Positions 26,342-34,893 of a DNA stretch of 64,000 bases are shown one piece after another (position 1 is the stretch's first letter; every line of letters begins with the position of its first letter). The notes beneath the pieces were generated by a model. The model was not told where the DNA came from. It did not search any database and saw nothing but the letters and a program-made list of their open reading frames with translations. The DNA comes from JAJYVT01 sp036796435 (lineage in GTDB: Bacteria; Actinomycetota; Acidimicrobiia; Acidimicrobiales; RAAP-2), in the NCBI GenBank assembly GCA_036796435.1, contig DAIRCY010000001.1, positions 1 to 64,000 of the forward strand, given 5' to 3'. The translations under genes were made by a program, and so were the position numbers.

Positions 26342-27357
26342 CTCCCCGACATCACCTTGTGGTCGGCCTTTTCGCGGGCCGTCCGCGCGACGGCGACTCC
26401 GAACTGCTTCACGGTCTGGGGGAGCGACTCGATGAACTGGGGGCTCAGCATGCCGTGGGCGGCGCGGTCGAAGATTCCGTGGGCGCCCTTGTCCTCGTGC
26501 TCGTCGACCGGCTCCCACAAGTTGGCGGGCCGGTCGGGCGGCACGGGCTGGTCGGTGAGCTGGCTGTCCCACGCACCCACCGCGGCGTACTGCGTCGCGA
26601 GCGCCGGGAAGAGGCTGGCGAGCACGACGAGGAGCCGGTTCCACACCCCGAGCACCTTGGAGCGGCGGCCGTCGAGCGCGACCTGGACGATGGCGCGGGC
26701 GGCCACCTCGGGCTGGTAGATCGGCGGCACCGGCTGGGGGTGCGTCTTGAAGACGCTCTTGCACCAATTGAACTGCGTCGTGTTCACGCCCGGCAGGTGC
26801 ACCATCGACACCTGCACGTTGCTCTTCTCGTGCGCGAGCTCGGCGCGCACCGACTCGAAGAAGCCGCGGCACGCGAACTTCGAGGAGCAGTAGGCCGATT
26901 GCAGGGGGATGCCCACGAAGGCGAGGGCGGACCCGACATTCAGGATCGTGCCGCTGTCCCGCGGCTTCATCCTCTCCAGCGCGACCTGGGTGCCCCACAC
27001 CTGGCCGAGGAAGGTCACCTCCACCGCGCGCCGGAAGTCGTCGGGCTGGACGTCCCAGATCGGGGCGAAGATCGTCGTCATCGCGTCGTTCACCCACAGG
27101 TCGATCGGTCCGAGCTCGGACTCGATCCGCTCGGCGGCGGCCCGCACCTCGTCGAACTTCGACACGTCAGTGGGGACGGCAACGCCGCGCGCCCCCGCGG
27201 CAGCGACGTCGCGCACGGCCGCGTCCAGCCCGGCGTGGCCCCGGGCGAGCAGGCCGACGTCGAACCCCGTGCGGGCGAGCTCGACGGCGACGGCGCGCCC
27301 GACCCCGGCGCTCGCGCCCGTCACCACCGCGACCCGCCTGCCCCTGCTGGCGTCCAT
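26338..27357 (-). CDS. Short-chain dehydrogenase/reductase
   Basis: About 339 residues from ATG 27357, which has GGGAGG upstream; ATG 27426 would add a low-complexity Thr/Asn/Gly leader. NAD(P) site VVTGASAGVGRAVA, then the NDA variant of the NAG motif (LWVNDAMTTIF), Ser in NVGSALAF and YCSSK with the catalytic Tyr and Lys. The C-terminal 110 residues exceed the classical SDR core. The product and the GH15 gene are translationally coupled, a pairing I cannot explain functionally. Confidence 0.85.
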   Translation of the reverse strand: MDASRGRRVAVVTGASAGVGRAVAVELARTGFDVGLLARGHAGLDAAVRDVAAAGARGVAVPTDVSKFDEVRAAAERIESELGPIDLWVNDAMTTIFAPIWDVQPDDFRRAVEVTFLGQVWGTQVALERMKPRDSGTILNVGSALAFVGIPLQSAYCSSKFACRGFFESVRAELAHEKSNVQVSMVHLPGVNTTQFNWCKSVFKTHPQPVPPIYQPEVAARAIVQVALDGRRSKVLGVWNRLLVVLASLFPALATQYAAVGAWDSQLTDQPVPPDRPANLWEPVDEHEDKGAHGIFDRAAHGMLSPQFIESLPQTVKQFGVAVARTAREKADHKVMSGR

Positions 27358-27480
27358 GCCCGTCGCCTCCCTCTCGTTCGTGCCGCTCGTGCCATTCGTG
27401 TTCGTGCCGTTCGTCTCGTTGGTCATTCGCCCATCTCTCGTCCGTCTCGTCCCTCTCGTCGTTCGGCCCGCGTGCTGCGA
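27358..27480. repeat. Low-complexity tract before the SDR gene
   Basis: Imperfect short repeats based on CGTGCC, CGTTCGT and CTCGTC fill the region upstream of the preferred SDR start. On the minus strand they encode Thr/Asn/Gly and Glu/Arg/His-rich low-complexity sequence, which is why the longer reading frame there is doubtful. Confidence 0.5.
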
Positions 27481-27682
27481 CCCGGACTGTGCTTTCCCTC
27501 ACACGGCGGTGACCATGTATCGGCGGCGGTCGCCGGCGTCGCCGAGCCTTGCGACCCGTCGCACGAGGGCGCCTCTTCTCGTCCCGAGCAGCGAAATCCT
27601 CGGCCCGATCGTGAATGTCTCGAACTGTTTGGGTAAATGAAATGTCGTCACCACGGATGGACGACGAAAAAGAGGCGGTGAA

Positions 27683-28468
27683 ATGTCAACGGTAAGCAAT
27701 ATCAATCCGACAGCGAGGCCTCGAGAGCCCTACGAGCAGGACGGGAGGAGCGAGGAGGAACGGGAGTACCAGCACTGGTACGACCGGAGCCGTCTCGTGA
27801 TCACGCCGACGGCCTCCCCTTCGGCGATGGGGCTGTTCGCGTTCTCCGCTGCGACGCTCCTCGTGGCGGGGCACCTCGCCGGCTGGTACGGCAAGTCGGC
27901 GACAGCGATGTACTTCGCGCCGTTCTGCCTTGCCTTCGGCGGGATCGGCCAGTTCCTCGCCGGCATGTGGTCCTACAAGGCCCGTGACACGATCGCGACC
28001 GTCGCGCACACGATGTGGGGCTCCTTCTGGATCGCCTACGGCATCCTCTGGCTCATGATCGGTTCGAAGGCGCTCACGTTGCCGCCCGGGGCCGGGACGA
28101 CACACCTCGTCGGCGTCGGGATGTGGTTCGTGATGCTCTGCCTGCTCACCGGGATCTGCGCCCTTGCCGCGCTTGCGAAGAACGTGGGCCTCTTCGCCAC
28201 GCTCGGACTTCTGTCCGGTGGCTCGGGCGTCCTGGCCGGCGGGTACCTGAGCGGCTCGCACACAACCGTCGTGGTCGCGGGCTGGGTGCTCGTGGCCTCG
28301 GTGGGCGCCGCGATCTGGACCGGGGCGGCCCTCATGTTCTCCGACACCTACGGGCGGGCGATCCTCCCGCTCTTGGAGTGGAACAAGCGGTCGAACATCC
28401 CCGGCCGGGTCATCGCTCGGCCGATCGAGTACCCGGGCGGCATGCCCGGCTCGCGCGTCGGCCAATAA
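27683..28468 (+). CDS. GPR1/FUN34/YaaH (SatP-like) acetate/succinate transporter
   Basis: 261 residues with GAGGCGG before the ATG. Polar N-terminus of about 50 residues, then six membrane helices. The signature at the first helix is SPSAMGLFAFSAATLL, a variant of the NPAPLGL motif; YFAPFCLAFGGIGQFLAGMW and ATVAHTMWGSFWIAYG match the rest of the family. It should carry acetate or a related small acid with protons. A strong hairpin follows the gene, so it is probably monocistronic. The 250 bases upstream hold no gene. Confidence 0.85.
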   Translation: MSTVSNINPTARPREPYEQDGRSEEEREYQHWYDRSRLVITPTASPSAMGLFAFSAATLLVAGHLAGWYGKSATAMYFAPFCLAFGGIGQFLAGMWSYKARDTIATVAHTMWGSFWIAYGILWLMIGSKALTLPPGAGTTHLVGVGMWFVMLCLLTGICALAALAKNVGLFATLGLLSGGSGVLAGGYLSGSHTTVVVAGWVLVASVGAAIWTGAALMFSDTYGRAILPLLEWNKRSNIPGRVIARPIEYPGGMPGSRVGQ

Positions 28469-28506
28469 GGGGCCATCGCGCTGAAGCTGAAGCCGACGCG
28501 GTTCGA

Positions 28507-28540
28507 GACGGAACCCGCGCCTCAGGGCGCGGGTTCCGTC
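28507..28540 (+). terminator. Strong rho-independent-type hairpin
   Basis: A perfect 15-bp stem (28507-28521 with 28526-28540) around a TCAG loop, 38 bases after the transporter stop. No T-tract follows, which is usual in this kind of genome. Confidence 0.85.
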
Positions 28541-28587
28541 GCGCGGGGGCTCGGGGGGCCACCGGCGGCCCGCCTCTCGCCCGGCCA

Positions 28588-28614
28588 TTAGCACTCTCGG
28601 GTCGAGAGTGCTAA
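28588..28614. promoter_or_regulatory. CIRCE operator (HrcA site)
   Basis: TTAGCACTC, nine bases, GAGTGCTAA: an exact match to the CIRCE consensus bound by the heat-shock repressor HrcA. It overlaps a possible promoter (TTAGCA, 18 bases, TAAAAT at 28612-28617) about 80 bases before the hsp20 start codon, so heat-shock control of that gene by HrcA is expected. hrcA itself is not in the window. Confidence 0.95.
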
Positions 28615-28696
28615 AATGGAGCCGCTAGCGAGGTGGAGAATTTCCGCCCCGGGCGCTCCCCGGGAGTGGAACTGGGAACCGCAGGAGGTGTTGGTC

Positions 28697-29187
28697 ATGG
28701 CTCTCGTTAGAAGCGACCCGTTCCGGGAGCTGGACCGGCTGGCCCAGCAGACGGGGGGGGGGGGGGGGGCGGGGGGGNNNNNNNNNNTCGGCTCGCGCAG
28801 CAGCTGTGGGGTGACGGGAGGTCGAGGTCGACCGCCCTGTCCATGCCGATGGACGCCTTCCGCAAGGGCGACGTCTTCCTCGTGCAGGTCGACGTGCCCG
28901 GCGTCTCGGGCGACGCAATCGACCTCACCGTCGAGGACAACGTGCTCACCGTGAAGGCCGAGCGGCCCGCGCCGGCGACGAGCGAAGGCGTCGAGACGCT
29001 CGTGGCGGAGCGTCCGTACGGCTCGTTCTCTCGCCAGATGTTCCTCGGGGACAACCTCGACGTGGAGCGCATCCAGGCGAGCTACGAGTCCGGGGTGCTG
29101 ACGGTCACCATCCCCGTGGCGGCGCACGCGAAGCCGCGGCGCATCGAGGTCTCGACCCAGCGCGAGCGGGAGTCGATCCCGGCCTGA
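28697..29187 (+). CDS. Hsp20 small heat-shock protein (split by an assembly gap)
   Basis: ATG 28697 has AGGAGG upstream and starts MALVRSDPFRELDRLAQQ; a poly-G stretch and ten Ns then interrupt the frame. After the gap the frame resumes one phase over as RLAQQLWGDGRSRSTALSMP and continues into an alpha-crystallin domain: AFRKGDVFLVQVDVPGVSGD, NVLTVKAER, ERPYGSFSRQMFL and YESGVLTVTIPV (the I-x-V/L-type strand end). The RLAQQ on both sides differs only at synonymous sites. It prevents aggregation of unfolded proteins. Controlled by the CIRCE element upstream. Confidence 0.9.
28753..28787. other. Poly-G run and N gap
   Basis: Seventeen G, one C and seven G are followed by ten N inside the hsp20 gene. 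This pattern is typical of dark-cycle poly-G read ends at a scaffold gap, so the bases are probably not real. Confidence 0.85.
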
Positions 29188-29227
29188 TCCGGCATCGGCA
29201 TCATGTCGCTCGCGAGGTCCGCGAGCA

Positions 29228-29260
29228 CGAACGGCCCCGGCGCGACGCCGGGGCCGTTCG
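29228..29260. terminator. Bidirectional terminator hairpin
   Basis: A perfect 15-bp stem with a CGA loop in the gap between the convergent hsp20 and CBS genes. It can serve both strands. Confidence 0.85.
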
Positions 29261-29286
29261 TTGCCCCGGGTCCCACGAACATGCGG

Positions 29287-29718
29287 TCAGCGAGCGGTGA
29301 TGTACTCCTCGAGCAGCTTGCGGTCGAGCTGGAGCTGCTCGATGGTGTGCTTGACCACATCCCCGATGCTCACGATCCCGACCAGGGCCCCGTCACGGGT
29401 GACCGGGAGGTGACGGATCCGCTCGTTGGTCATCGTCGCCATCATCGACGCGACCTCTTCGTCGGGGTCGACGGTGTGGACTGGAGAGGACATGATCTCC
29501 CGTACCGGCTTGTCGAGGAGGGCCCGGCCGTCCCGGTCGAGCCGCCGGACGACGTCGCGCTCCGAGACGATGCCGTCGATGTGCGCCCCGTCCGCGGAGA
29601 CGACGAGCGCGCCGATGTCGTGACGGGCCAGCTCCGCGATCACCTCAGCCACCGTCGCTGCGCCGTCCACCGTGGCGACCGTGCTGCCCTTGTGCTCGAG
29701 GATGTCGGCGATGCGCAT
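29287..29718 (-). CDS. Two-CBS-domain protein
   Basis: 143 residues made of a Bateman pair: CBS1 about residues 8-65 (TVAEVIAELARHDIGALVVS, GIVSERDVVRRL) and CBS2 about 75-130 (VREIMSSPVHTVDPDEEVASMMATM, HLPVTRDGALVGIVSIGDVVK). Such proteins bind adenosyl nucleotides and usually regulate another protein; none is fused here. It lies 12 bases after the ClpS-like gene and may be co-transcribed with it. Confidence 0.9.
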   Translation of the reverse strand: MRIADILEHKGSTVATVDGAATVAEVIAELARHDIGALVVSADGAHIDGIVSERDVVRRLDRDGRALLDKPVREIMSSPVHTVDPDEEVASMMATMTNERIRHLPVTRDGALVGIVSIGDVVKHTIEQLQLDRKLLEEYITAR

Positions 29719-29730
29719 GGGTCCTCCTTG

Positions 29731-30042
29731 TCACACCTTCTCGACGCGGGCGAGCACGTTCCTCTGCCGGAGCTTCCGGACCGACTGGCGGGCCTCTTGT
29801 TCGGGCAGCACCGTGGCGAGCGCCTCGCCGGCGGTGTGGACCCGCATCGACAGCGCCTCCGCCTCGGGTCGCGTGTAGCCGAACAGCGCGATGCAGGCGC
29901 GCTCGACCTCGTCGAAGGTCGTGAAGTCGCTGTCCATGATGATGACCGCGAAGTCCTGGTCGAAGAGCTCACGGACCTTGCCGGCGACGTCGTCGTCCAC
30001 CTGCTGGCGGGTGTCGACCTCTGGAGGCGAGAACGTGCTCAC
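29731..30042 (-). CDS. ClpS-like adaptor protein
   Basis: 103 residues. A disordered N-terminus is followed by the ClpS core: FAVIIMDSDFTTFDEVERACIALFGY, then EAEALSMRVHTAGEALATVLPEQEA and a short C-terminal strand. ClpS delivers N-degron substrates to ClpAP or ClpCP. The usual HNDD at the degron pocket reads MDSDF here, so the Asn-Asp pair is not conserved and substrate choice may differ. No clp gene is adjacent. Confidence 0.75.
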   Translation of the reverse strand: MSTFSPPEVDTRQQVDDDVAGKVRELFDQDFAVIIMDSDFTTFDEVERACIALFGYTRPEAEALSMRVHTAGEALATVLPEQEARQSVRKLRQRNVLARVEKV

Positions 30043-30100
30043 GGCTCCTCACACGGTGACGGCGACGGACGCTGCAGAGTGTACCGAGCCTGGCGGTGTC

Positions 30101-30180
30101 GGACCCCTCGGACCCCTCGGATCCCCTGGCCCCTCGGCCCCGGGGCCCTCCCCTGGCCTCCTGTGACCCCTCGGACCCTT
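30101..30180. repeat. Imperfect repeats of GGACCCCTC
   Basis: Seven or so imperfect copies of a 9-11-base unit (GGACCCCTCG, GATCCCCTGG, GTGACCCCTCG) fill most of the gap between the ClpS-like and epimerase genes. They read open on both strands but no gene is supported. Confidence 0.6.
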
Positions 30181-30202
30181 GGGCGTGCCGAGGCGTCGGC
30201 GG

Positions 30203-31245
30203 TCAGCCGAGCACGAGGCGGGCGCGGCGCGCCGTCGTCACGTAGCCGTGGTCGACGAACCAGCTGACGGAGTCCGCCACGGCTTCGCGCGCCGGGCGCG
30301 ACGTGTAGCCGAGCTCCGTGCGTGCCCGGGAGTCGTCGAAGATCATCGTGGTCGTCGACATCCGCGCCGCCTCCAGGGGCACCGAGGGGTGACGCCCGAG
30401 GAGGCCGCCCTCGACCGCCTCGGAGACCACGCCGGCCGCCAGTGCGAGCACCTTCGGAAACCGCATGGTCACCGGCGGGAGGCCGGTCGTCGCCGCGAGC
30501 ATCTCGAGGAGGTCGCGCATTGAGAGGTTCTCGCCGCCGAGGATGTAGCTCCGGCCGACCGTCCCCCGCTCGAGCGCGAGGAGGTGCCCGGCGGCCAGGT
30601 CGTCGACGTGCGCGACGTTCATCGCCGTGTCGACGTAGCCGGGGATCCTCCCGTTCAAGAAGTCCACGACGACCTTGCCCGTCGGCGTCGGGCGGTGATC
30701 GCGGGGACCCAAAGGGAAGGTGGGGAGAACAAGGACCACCGGCGCGCCCTGCGCCGCCGCACGGAGGACCTCGTGCTCTGCGACGTACTTGGACCGCTTG
30801 TAGTGGCCGAAGAGGTGCGAGATGTCCGCAGCCGAGTCCTCGGTGGCCGGCACGCCGTCGTCCGCCCCGTCGAGACCGAGGGTCCCCACCGTGCTCGTGT
30901 AGACGAGCCGCTCGACCCCTTCGGCGGCGGCCGCGGCGAGCACGTTGCACGTGCCGTCCACGTTCACGTCGTAGAAGATCCTGGGATCCTTCGCCCAGAA
31001 CCCGTAGACCGCCGCCGCGTGGAAGACGAAGCGGCAGCCTGCGAGCGCTCGGCGAGCGGCGTCGGGGTCGCGGATGTCCGCCGGTCGCACCTCGACGTCG
31101 AGACCCGAGAGGTTGCGCCGGTCGCCCACCGGCTCGGCAACCGCGACCACCGAGGCCCCGCGCTCGAGCAGGAGACGCGTGATCGCGGAGCCGATGAACC
31201 CTGCCGCGCCCGTTACCGCCACGCGGTCGCCGGAGCCGATCGACA

Positions 31246-31249
<4 letters not shown>
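30203..31249 (-). CDS. HpnA-like NAD-dependent sugar epimerase
   Basis: About 348 residues from GTG 31249. Rossmann motif VAVTGAAGFIGSAI, SDR Ser/Thr (LVYTSTVGTLGL) and catalytic Tyr-Lys (GHYKRSKYVAE). The hopanoid-associated epimerase HpnA shares the same blocks: RRNLSGLDVEV, GHYKRSK, LPTFPLGPRDHRPTPTGK, MNVAHVDDLAAGHLLALERG and SYILGGENLSMRDLLEM. HpnA is linked to conversion of ribosyl-type hopanoid side chains. The class III aminotransferase upstream would fit the next side-chain step. No squalene-hopene cyclase is in the window. Confidence 0.78.
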
Positions 31250-31345
<96 letters not shown>

Positions 31346-31353
31346 CGGCGGCC

Positions 31354-32763
31354 TCACGCCGGCGCCATCACGGCCTTGGCCCCTCCCCGCCGGAGCGCGC
31401 TCTTTGCCATCGTCGTGCCGAACTCCATGAGGAGCCCCGAGCCGTGGTGCGCGTCGCGCAGCACGTCGTCGAGGGCGGCGACGAAGTAGTCGACTTCCTC
31501 CTCGCCCGCGACGAGCGGAGGAAGGAGCTTGATCACGTTCATGTTGTCTGCGGCCACCTGGGTGAGGATCCGGTGGCGGTGGAACAGCGGCACGACCACC
31601 ATCTGGGAGAAGAGCGCGGTGCGCACGGCCTCCAGTGCGTTCCAGCGCATGCGCAAACCGCGGGACTCGGGCTTTCCGAAGACGAGCCCGATCATCAGCC
31701 CCTTTCCGCGCACGGCGTGGAGCATCTCGTAACGCTCGACGAGCGGGGCCAGCGCGGCTTCGAACGCCTCGCCGGTCGCCCGGGCCCGCTCCACGATCTG
31801 CTCGTCGTCGAAGACGCCGAGGGTCGCCAGTCCCGCCACCATGGCGAGCTGGTTCCTTCCGAAGGTCGTCGAGTGGACCATGGCGCGCTCGAGCGAGCTG
31901 TAGACGCTCATGTACACCTTCTCGGTGCAGAGCACGGCGCCGACCGGCACGTAGCCGCCCGACAGCGCCTTGGACAACGTCACGATGTCCGGCTCGAGGC
32001 CGTAGTGCTCGTAGGCGAAGAAGCGTCCCGTCCTGCCCATCCCGACCTGCACCTCGTCGGCCACGAGGAGCGTCCCGTGCTTGCGGCACAGGCGCTGGAC
32101 CGCGTGCCAGTACTCGTCCGACGCGACGTTCACGCCCTTGCCCTGGATCGGCTCGACGACGAAGGCAGCCACGTCGCCCGCGCGCAGCTCCGCCTCGAGG
32201 GCCTCGGCGTCGCCAAACGTGACCTGGGCGGCCCCGGGAAGGAGCGGCCCGAACCCCTCCTTGAACTCCTTTCCGCCGTTCAGCGCGAGAGACCCGGTCG
32301 TGAGGCCGTGGAAGGCGTGGTCGCAGAACAGGACGCGTGGACGCCGCGTCGCACGTCGGGCGAACTTGATCGCCGCCTCGGTCGCCTCGGTGCCCGAGTT
32401 GCAGAAGTACACCCGCCGGATCCCTTCGTGGGCCCTGGCGACCAGGGCTTCGGCGAGCAGGCCGGGCAGGAGCGCACAGTCGAGTTGCACCATGTTCGGG
32501 AGGTCCAGGTCGATGGCCTCGTGGAGCGCATTCTTCACCGCAGGGTGGCCACGCCCGAGCGCGTAGACGCCGAAGCCTGCGAGCAGGTCGAGGTAGCGGT
32601 CCCCCTTGTCGTCGTAGAGGTAGCACCCTTCGCCTTTTACGTAGTAACGGTCGAAACCGAGGGTCTTGAGCACCCGCGCCAGCTGCGGGTTCAGGTAGTC
32701 GTTGTGCAGCGTGAAGTTCTCGCCGTGCCGTTGCTGCAGCGTCTTGGCGACGTCGAACGCCAT
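31354..32763 (-). CDS. Class III aminotransferase (possible HpnO)
   Basis: 469 residues from ATG 32763, with GGAGG six bases upstream. Class III PLP fold: DLLAGFGVYALGRGHPAV, FCNSGTEATEAAIKFAR, CDHAFHGLTTGSLALNG, EPIQGKGVNV, VADEVQVGMGRTG and the PLP Lys in TLSKALSGGYVPVGAV. It is ornithine/acetylornithine-aminotransferase-like. HpnO, which makes aminobacteriohopanetriol, belongs to this family, and the HpnA-like gene directly downstream makes that role attractive but unproven. The extended C-terminus after ALDDVLRDAHHGSGLL adds about 30 residues. Confidence 0.75.
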   Translation of the reverse strand: MAFDVAKTLQQRHGENFTLHNDYLNPQLARVLKTLGFDRYYVKGEGCYLYDDKGDRYLDLLAGFGVYALGRGHPAVKNALHEAIDLDLPNMVQLDCALLPGLLAEALVARAHEGIRRVYFCNSGTEATEAAIKFARRATRRPRVLFCDHAFHGLTTGSLALNGGKEFKEGFGPLLPGAAQVTFGDAEALEAELRAGDVAAFVVEPIQGKGVNVASDEYWHAVQRLCRKHGTLLVADEVQVGMGRTGRFFAYEHYGLEPDIVTLSKALSGGYVPVGAVLCTEKVYMSVYSSLERAMVHSTTFGRNQLAMVAGLATLGVFDDEQIVERARATGEAFEAALAPLVERYEMLHAVRGKGLMIGLVFGKPESRGLRMRWNALEAVRTALFSQMVVVPLFHRHRILTQVAADNMNVIKLLPPLVAGEEEVDYFVAALDDVLRDAHHGSGLLMEFGTTMAKSALRRGGAKAVMAPA

Positions 32764-32928
32764 AGTTCCTCCGTTGTCAGGGACGCCCAAGGCTACCGGG
32801 AGTCTTCGTAGGAGCGCCGGCAGCAGATTTCGCCACCGACCTGTGGTAGAGAACGCTCAAGGCGGATCCCGGCCACGCAGCCGGCTGGCGGCTTGCAGGA
32901 CCGGGCGCCCCGCGGGGAGGAGGGGGGA

Positions 32929-33769
32929 GTGTCGAGCCGCGGACGTCCACAGGCCTCGGGTCGCACGTACCTCGTCGCGTCCGTGGACCACGCCCTGACG
33001 CTGCTCGCCGCCTTCCAGGACCACCCGTCGCTGGCGGTTCGCGAAGGGGCGGAGCTACTCGGGGTCGCCCCGTCGACCGCGCACCGTCTCCTGACGACGA
33101 TGCAGGCGAGCGGCTTCGTCGTGCAGGACCCTGCAACCCGCCGGTACAGCGCGGGACCGGCCCTCGTCGCCGTCGCGCTCGCGTCGCTCCAGCGCGTCGA
33201 CGTCGCAAGGGTCGCCCGGCCCCACCTCGTCGCGCTCGCCGCCGAGACGCGCGAGACCGTCAGCCTCGCGGTCGCGGAAGGCGCGACGATCCGCTTCGTC
33301 GACTCGGTCGAGGGCACCGAGGTCATCCGGGTGAGCTTGCGGACCGGGGCGACCGCGCCGGCGCACACCTCGGCGGCGGGCAAGATCCTCCTCGGCGGGT
33401 TCGGGCGCGAGGAGCTGCTCCGGCTGTACCCGTCGGCGCGGCTGCACCGTCGGACCCCGCACACGATCGGGTCGCGCACGGCGCTGTTGAGAGAGGTCGA
33501 GGCGGCGCGCGAACGCGGCTACGCGACGTCGTTCGAGGAGAGCGAGCCGGGTCTCGCCTCGGTCGCCGTCGGCGTGCGGGACGTCCGCGGCCGTGTCATC
33601 GCAGCATTGACCGTCTCGGTCCCCGTGGAACGGCTCGACGGCCGCCCGACCGAGGGGCTCCCCCCCCCCCCCGGAGCGCCCCGCGCTCGCCACTCGTGCC
33701 CGCGCGCAACGGATCGAGGCGGAGCTCGGCGCAGCACGCCACGGCCCCGGTTCTCCAGGGCGGGGTTGA
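32929..33769 (+). CDS. IclR family regulator, frameshifted at a poly-C tract
   Basis: From GTG 32929. N-terminal winged helix (SVDHALTLLAAFQDHPSLAVREGAELL, APSTAHRLLTTMQASGFV) and C-terminal IclR effector domain (HLVALAAETRETVSLAVAEG, GATAPAHTSAAGKILLGGF, GYATSFEESEPGLASVAVGV, VIAALTVSVPVERL). At 33660-33672 a run of 13 C shifts the frame. In the frame one base over, the C-terminal end PERPALATRARAQRIEAEL continues to a stop at 33769, so about 279 residues would result. The cause may be an extra C in the assembly or real slippage. It converges on glpX. Confidence 0.82.
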
Positions 33770-33782
33770 CGACGCGAGCGGA

Positions 33783-34778
33783 CTACGAAAAGGGGATGGC
33801 GCTGTACTCGGCGAGCTTCGCGAGCGGGTGGCTCGCGTCGATCTTGCGGATGGTCCCCGACTTCGAGCGCATGACGAGGGACTGCGTCGTCGCGCCGGCC
33901 CCGTGGTACCGGACACCTTGCAGCAGCTCGCCGTCGGTGATCCCGGTCGCCGCGAAGAAGCAGTTGTCGCCCTGGACGAGATCGTCGGTGCGGAGCACCG
34001 CGTCGAGGTCGTACCCCGCGTCGATCGCAGCTTGCCGGTCTCCGTCGTCGCGCGGCCACAGGCGGCCCTGGATCTCGCCGCCCATGCACTTGAGCGCCGC
34101 CGCTGCGAGCACGCCCTCGGGGGTCCCTCCGATGCCGAGGAGGACGTCCACGCCGGCTCCCGGCCACCCGGTCGCGATCGCGCCGGCGACGTCGCCGTCG
34201 GTGATGAGCCGGATCCTCGCTCCCGAGGCTCGGACCTCGGCGATGAGGTCCGCGTGCCGCGGACGGTCGAGGATCACCGCGGTGACGTCGCGCACGGACT
34301 CGCCGAGCGCCTCGGCCACTGCGTGCAGGTTCTTCGTCGCGGAGCGGTTGATGTCGACCGCGCCCTTTGCCCTCGGGCCCACCGCGATCTTCTCCATGTA
34401 GAAGCACGGCCCCGGGTTGAACATGGAGCCACGGGGGGACACCGCGATCACCGAGAGCGCTCCTCCCATCCCGAGCGCGGTCGGCGTCGTGCCGTCGATC
34501 GGGTCGACGGCGATGTCGACCTCGGGGGGCGAGCCATCGCCGATGTGCTCGCCGTTGTAGAGCATCGGGGCGTTGTCCTTCTCGCCCTCGCCGATCACGA
34601 CGATGCCGTCCATGCGCACGGTGTGCAGCACGATGCGCATCGCGTTCACCGCGGCGCCGTCCGCGCCCTCCTTGTCGCCCCTCCCCATCCAGCGGCTCGC
34701 GGCCATCGCCGCCGCCTCGGTCACGCGGACCAGCTCGAGGGCGAGGTTCCTGTCGGGGGCCTGCGGACGCCGCTCCAC
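33783..34778 (-). CDS. glpX: Class II fructose-1,6-bisphosphatase
   Basis: 331 residues from GTG 34778. GlpX motifs: AAMAASRWMGRGDKEGADGAAV near residue 23, IGEGEKDNAPMLYNGE, DPIDGTTPTALGMGGALSV (metal-binding), GIGGTPEGVLAAAALKCMGG and DNCFFAATGITDGELLQGV. It hydrolyses fructose 1,6-bisphosphate in gluconeogenesis using divalent metal. It diverges from murA with about 115 bases between starts. A pyrophosphate-type PFK is encoded 6 kb away. Confidence 0.95.
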   Translation of the reverse strand: MERRPQAPDRNLALELVRVTEAAAMAASRWMGRGDKEGADGAAVNAMRIVLHTVRMDGIVVIGEGEKDNAPMLYNGEHIGDGSPPEVDIAVDPIDGTTPTALGMGGALSVIAVSPRGSMFNPGPCFYMEKIAVGPRAKGAVDINRSATKNLHAVAEALGESVRDVTAVILDRPRHADLIAEVRASGARIRLITDGDVAGAIATGWPGAGVDVLLGIGGTPEGVLAAAALKCMGGEIQGRLWPRDDGDRQAAIDAGYDLDAVLRTDDLVQGDNCFFAATGITDGELLQGVRYHGAGATTQSLVMRSKSGTIRKIDASHPLAKLAEYSAIPFS

Positions 34779-34893
34779 GGCCGAGACCCTAGTGGGGGAG
34801 GCGCTGGACTCCTCTGTCCCGGTACGTGCACGGGCCATCCTGGCCTTGCTACCCAGGTAGCGGGGGCCGGGAGCTGCGGGTACTCCTTCCTGC

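Noticed and set aside
24506..27357. GH15 and SDR as a trehalose or glycogen operon with treS
   Set aside because: They are 10 kb from treS, and the SDR has no sugar-linked motif; co-function is not supported.
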